Shown here: piece by piece, positions 15,154 through 17,212 of the stretch
Layout of the letters: each line of letters begins with the position of its first letter
Position numbering within the stretch: position 1 is the first letter of the stretch
From: Methanobacteriota archaeon
GTDB taxonomy: Archaea > Thermoplasmatota > Poseidoniia > Poseidoniales > Poseidoniaceae
NCBI GenBank assembly: GCA_002719475.1
Contig: PBHQ01000040.1
Location: forward strand, 1 to 17,212
Direction of reading: 5' to 3'
Length of the DNA: 17,212 nt
Made by a program: the position numbers and the translations under genes
Notes under the pieces: generated by a model
Database searches by the model: none
Seen by the model: only the letters and a program-made list of their open reading frames with translations
What the model was told of the DNA's origin: nothing

Positions 15154-16508
15154 CCACTATGGCGACACATGCAGACCATCCTGAAATATCGAGTTCTTTG
15201 GAAGAACTATTGGTTGAAGGCGTTAGCACAGTTTTCCTCAAGGCAGATTGCAAGGTTCGGGTAAAGCAAGGGCATATCTCTGCGATAAGTTTGGATGAAG
15301 TAGAGGGGGATCCATGGAGTACAACCTCATTGAAAGAATTGATCGAATCATTGGAAAACGTCATCGAGGATAACTCTGAAAGATCAGATTGTTTTCTTGA
15401 AATAGACAGGCACGGATGCAAAGTATTGCAGATTGGAGATCTTCGAATAACCTGTGCATGGCCACCTTTTTCCGATGCATACGAAGTTACTGTTGTGCGG
15501 CCTGTAGCTAAATTGAGCCTTCCTGATTATGAGATACCAGAGGCCCTATTGAAGCGGTTGGGTGACCATCACCGTGGGATATTCATCTCCGGCCGCCCTG
15601 GTTCGGGAAAGACGACATTGGCGCAAGCAATCGCCGAACATCTGGATGAAGATATTGGTGCCATGGTCAAAACCATGGAGGCACCTAGAGATTTGCAACT
15701 ACTGCCGCGCATCACTCAATATGCGCCCTTAGAAGGAGACCTTGAGAAAACGGCTGAAGTGATTTTTCTTGTACGTCCGGACTTTGTGATTTTTGATGAG
15801 GTCAGGAGAGCAAGAGATTTCGAAATATTTGCAGATGTCAGGTTGGCCGGCGTAGGATTGCTAGGAGTAACCCATGCCAATTCTGCACTAGAAGCAATTC
15901 AACGTTTGATTGGTAAGGTAGAATTAGGCCTAATCCCACAAGTTCTTGACACAGTATTGCATGTTGAAAAGGGAACTATTTCGCAAGTCTTGGAGCTCAA
16001 GATGACAGTAAAACCTCCCTCGGGGATGCAAGAAGAATTGGCACGCCCCGTTGTTGAAGTAGTGCGCTTTCCCGACGGCAAAGTTCTCTACGAAATGTTT
16101 GCATTCGGCTCTGAAATAGCAGTAGTTCCTGTAGGTAATAAAGTCAGTAAAAGTCGAGTCTTAGAAATGGCACGAGTAGAGATGACCAAAACCCTCAGAG
16201 ATCGTTTATCGATAAGCCCTCTGGAAATAGATCTCCTAGGGGAGAAAAGTGCAACGATTTACGTTCCTGATAGTATGATTGGCTCTGTTGTTGGTCAAGG
16301 AGGAGCTATGGTAAGAGAGTTGGAAGAGGAGTATGAGATGCGCTTCCAAGTAAAGGGCCTCAAGACAATCCCTCGGCACCTCGAAAGAATACCTGAAGCA
16401 CATGGATCATGGGATATTCAGACCCAACGTTCCATGGGTTCGAGGCAATGGGAGCACCATTCTAGTTCGAATAAATCAAGACGTAGAAAGGGCCGGAAGC
16501 GGCGCTAA
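15150..16508 (+). CDS. PilT-type ATPase with KH domain, lacking the PIN domain
   Basis: This 452-residue protein matches the ATPase and KH parts of the archaeal PIN-ATPase-KH family (COG1855 type). Landmarks: CFLEIDRHGCKVLQIG (81-96), PPFSDAYEVTVVRP (105-118), Walker A GRPGSGKT (148-155), KTMEAPRDLQ, ITQYAPLEG, Walker B FVIFDE (212-217), the RLAGVGLLGVTHAN switch with His242, and VELGLIPQVLDTV (257-269). A KH-type motif with GQGG (382-385) lies in IYVPDSMIGSVVGQGG. The C-terminus is a basic tail ending KSRRRKGRKRR, suited to RNA binding. Homologues usually carry an N-terminal PIN ribonuclease-like domain and exceed 600 residues; here only about 80 residues precede the homologous core. GTG 15150 or ATG 15159 is the start. 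Probable role: RNA-associated NTPase. Confidence 0.9.
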   Translation: MTTMATHADHPEISSSLEELLVEGVSTVFLKADCKVRVKQGHISAISLDEVEGDPWSTTSLKELIESLENVIEDNSERSDCFLEIDRHGCKVLQIGDLRITCAWPPFSDAYEVTVVRPVAKLSLPDYEIPEALLKRLGDHHRGIFISGRPGSGKTTLAQAIAEHLDEDIGAMVKTMEAPRDLQLLPRITQYAPLEGDLEKTAEVIFLVRPDFVIFDEVRRARDFEIFADVRLAGVGLLGVTHANSALEAIQRLIGKVELGLIPQVLDTVLHVEKGTISQVLELKMTVKPPSGMQEELARPVVEVVRFPDGKVLYEMFAFGSEIAVVPVGNKVSKSRVLEMARVEMTKTLRDRLSISPLEIDLLGEKSATIYVPDSMIGSVVGQGGAMVRELEEEYEMRFQVKGLKTIPRHLERIPEAHGSWDIQTQRSMGSRQWEHHSSSNKSRRRKGRKRR

Positions 16509-16552
16509 ATTAAATCGACGTATTGAAATTAGAGTGCTTTTGTGCCAATCCG

Positions 16553-16969
16553 ATGGCGATGGGAGTTTACCTTTACTTCGCCGCTTCGGCCAGCAGCGCA
16601 TTCAGTAATTTTTCCTCTTGGCATTTCGTATGGAGGCACGAAGGCTCAGATGAAGAGAATAGGACACTTAACGAGTCTATATTTTGGATTCTATTTTCAT
16701 ACATTCTACCCTTCCTTCCCTCAATTTTCTACTTGTTAGCAGAGGGCAGTTATCTTGGACCAATGATGGCCACTTGGTCAACAGGAATTCTCTGTGCAAT
16801 GTTGAGCGTATTGATGCTAGGCCAAGCGATGTCTAGTTGGTCCTGGAAACAAAAGAGCAAATCACCGTCCTTATCAGAGCAAGCGATGCAACATTTTTCT
16901 TGGACTACAGCATTGACTGCTATATCAGGAATATTGTGGCTGGTGATTCTGTTCATGTATATTCCATGA
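16553..16969 (+). CDS. Three-span membrane protein, unknown
   Basis: Unrecognised 138-residue protein. A short amphipathic N-terminal part with SASSAFSNFSS precedes hydrophobic helices at about 43-62, 68-90 and 115-137, with a basic loop (KQKSKS) after the second. ATG 16553 is preferred; ATG 16559 is equally good and TTG 16523 would add ten residues. It begins 44 bases after the PilT/KH gene and ends 22 bases before the chaperonin start, so it could belong to either transcript. No motif suggests an activity. Confidence 0.65.
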   Translation: MAMGVYLYFAASASSAFSNFSSWHFVWRHEGSDEENRTLNESIFWILFSYILPFLPSIFYLLAEGSYLGPMMATWSTGILCAMLSVLMLGQAMSSWSWKQKSKSPSLSEQAMQHFSWTTALTAISGILWLVILFMYIP

Positions 16970-16991
16970 ACATACCCGCGCACGAGGTTTG

Positions 16992-17212
16992 ATGAATAGG
17001 GCCGCAACGCCCGATATTATGGCCACTATGGAAGGGGATGGCAGACCGCCGGTTGTCATCTTGACTCCTCAGAGTAATGTCACTAGTGGCGCTGCGGTAC
17101 AAGAGAAATTGATTACTGCCGCATTAGCGTTGGGAAATATCATCAGAAGTACATTCGGTCCAAGGGGCTTGGATAAGATGATGTACAAGTCAGATGGAAA
17201 TACAGCGGTGAC
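16992..17212 (+). CDS. Thermosome (group II chaperonin) subunit, 3' truncated by window edge
   Basis: The first 73 residues of a group II chaperonin subunit, an ATP-driven protein-folding chamber of the cytosol. The segment VQEKLITAALALGNIIRSTF followed by GPRGLDKMMYKSDGNTAV is the family's N-terminal ATP-binding region, where the G-P-x-G-x-D-K-M motif contacts nucleotide. The N-terminal extension before VVILTP is longer than in many thermosomes, and ATG 17019 or 17028 would shorten it by 9 or 12 residues. ATG 16992 is chosen for a GAGG four bases upstream (16984-16987). Only the beginning of the gene is present; the rest lies beyond the right edge. Confidence 0.92.
   Translation, partial: MNRAATPDIMATMEGDGRPPVVILTPQSNVTSGAAVQEKLITAALALGNIIRSTFGPRGLDKMMYKSDGNTAV

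Overview
The window looks like part of an archaeal chromosome, most likely a marine planktonic euryarchaeon related to Marine Group II (Candidatus Poseidoniales) or Marine Group III. The supporting signs are a group II chaperonin (thermosome) start at the right edge, a PilT-type ATPase with a KH domain of the archaeal PIN/ATPase/KH family, a HerA-type ATPase, a tRNA-Leu gene with no encoded CCA, frequent GTG/TTG start candidates, very tight gene packing and moderate GC content. The lineage is inferred from protein style and not from a marker-gene tree. There is no insertion sequence, CRISPR array or prophage, and no gene-free stretch over 300 bases.

Layout. 1-1495 (+): the 3' part of a secreted repeat protein followed by a Sco/SenC copper-chaperone lipoprotein. 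1496-3091 (-): an M28 metallopeptidase lipoprotein converging on Sco with no bases between the stop codons. 3195-3989 (+): a dimethylargininase-family enzyme, then tRNA-Leu(GAG) at 4036-4119. 4121-6799 (-): a long HerA-like ATPase with an acidic N-terminus and an unusual multi-span membrane C-terminus, ending one base from the tRNA. 6888-7970 (+): a DegT/DnrJ/EryC1 PLP aminotransferase, whose 3' end overlaps a convergent CYTH-domain protein at 7929-8504 (-). 8545-8880 (+): a small single-span membrane/coiled-coil protein.

8942-12851 (+): a Beta_propel-family lipoprotein, a membrane-anchored DUF4105 (Lnb-like) protein with candidate His and Cys catalytic residues, and a two-span membrane protein. 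12908-14783 (+): a GT-A-type glycosyltransferase and a Gfo/Idh/MocA oxidoreductase, four bases apart. 14809-16508 (+): a four-span membrane protein overlapping by GTGA a PilT/KH ATPase that lacks the usual PIN domain. 16553-16969 (+): a three-span membrane protein. 16992-end (+): the thermosome subunit start.

Themes. Most of the window concerns the cell envelope: three lipobox proteins (Sco, M28, propeller), a DUF4105 protein that could act on lipoproteins or peptides, several orphan membrane proteins, and sugar-modifying enzymes (DegT, glycosyltransferase, Gfo/Idh). No single operon is an obvious complete new system. The best leads are the HerA ATPase fused to a membrane domain, the DUF4105 protein directly downstream of a lipoprotein in an archaeon, and the PIN-less PilT/KH ATPase paired with a small membrane protein.
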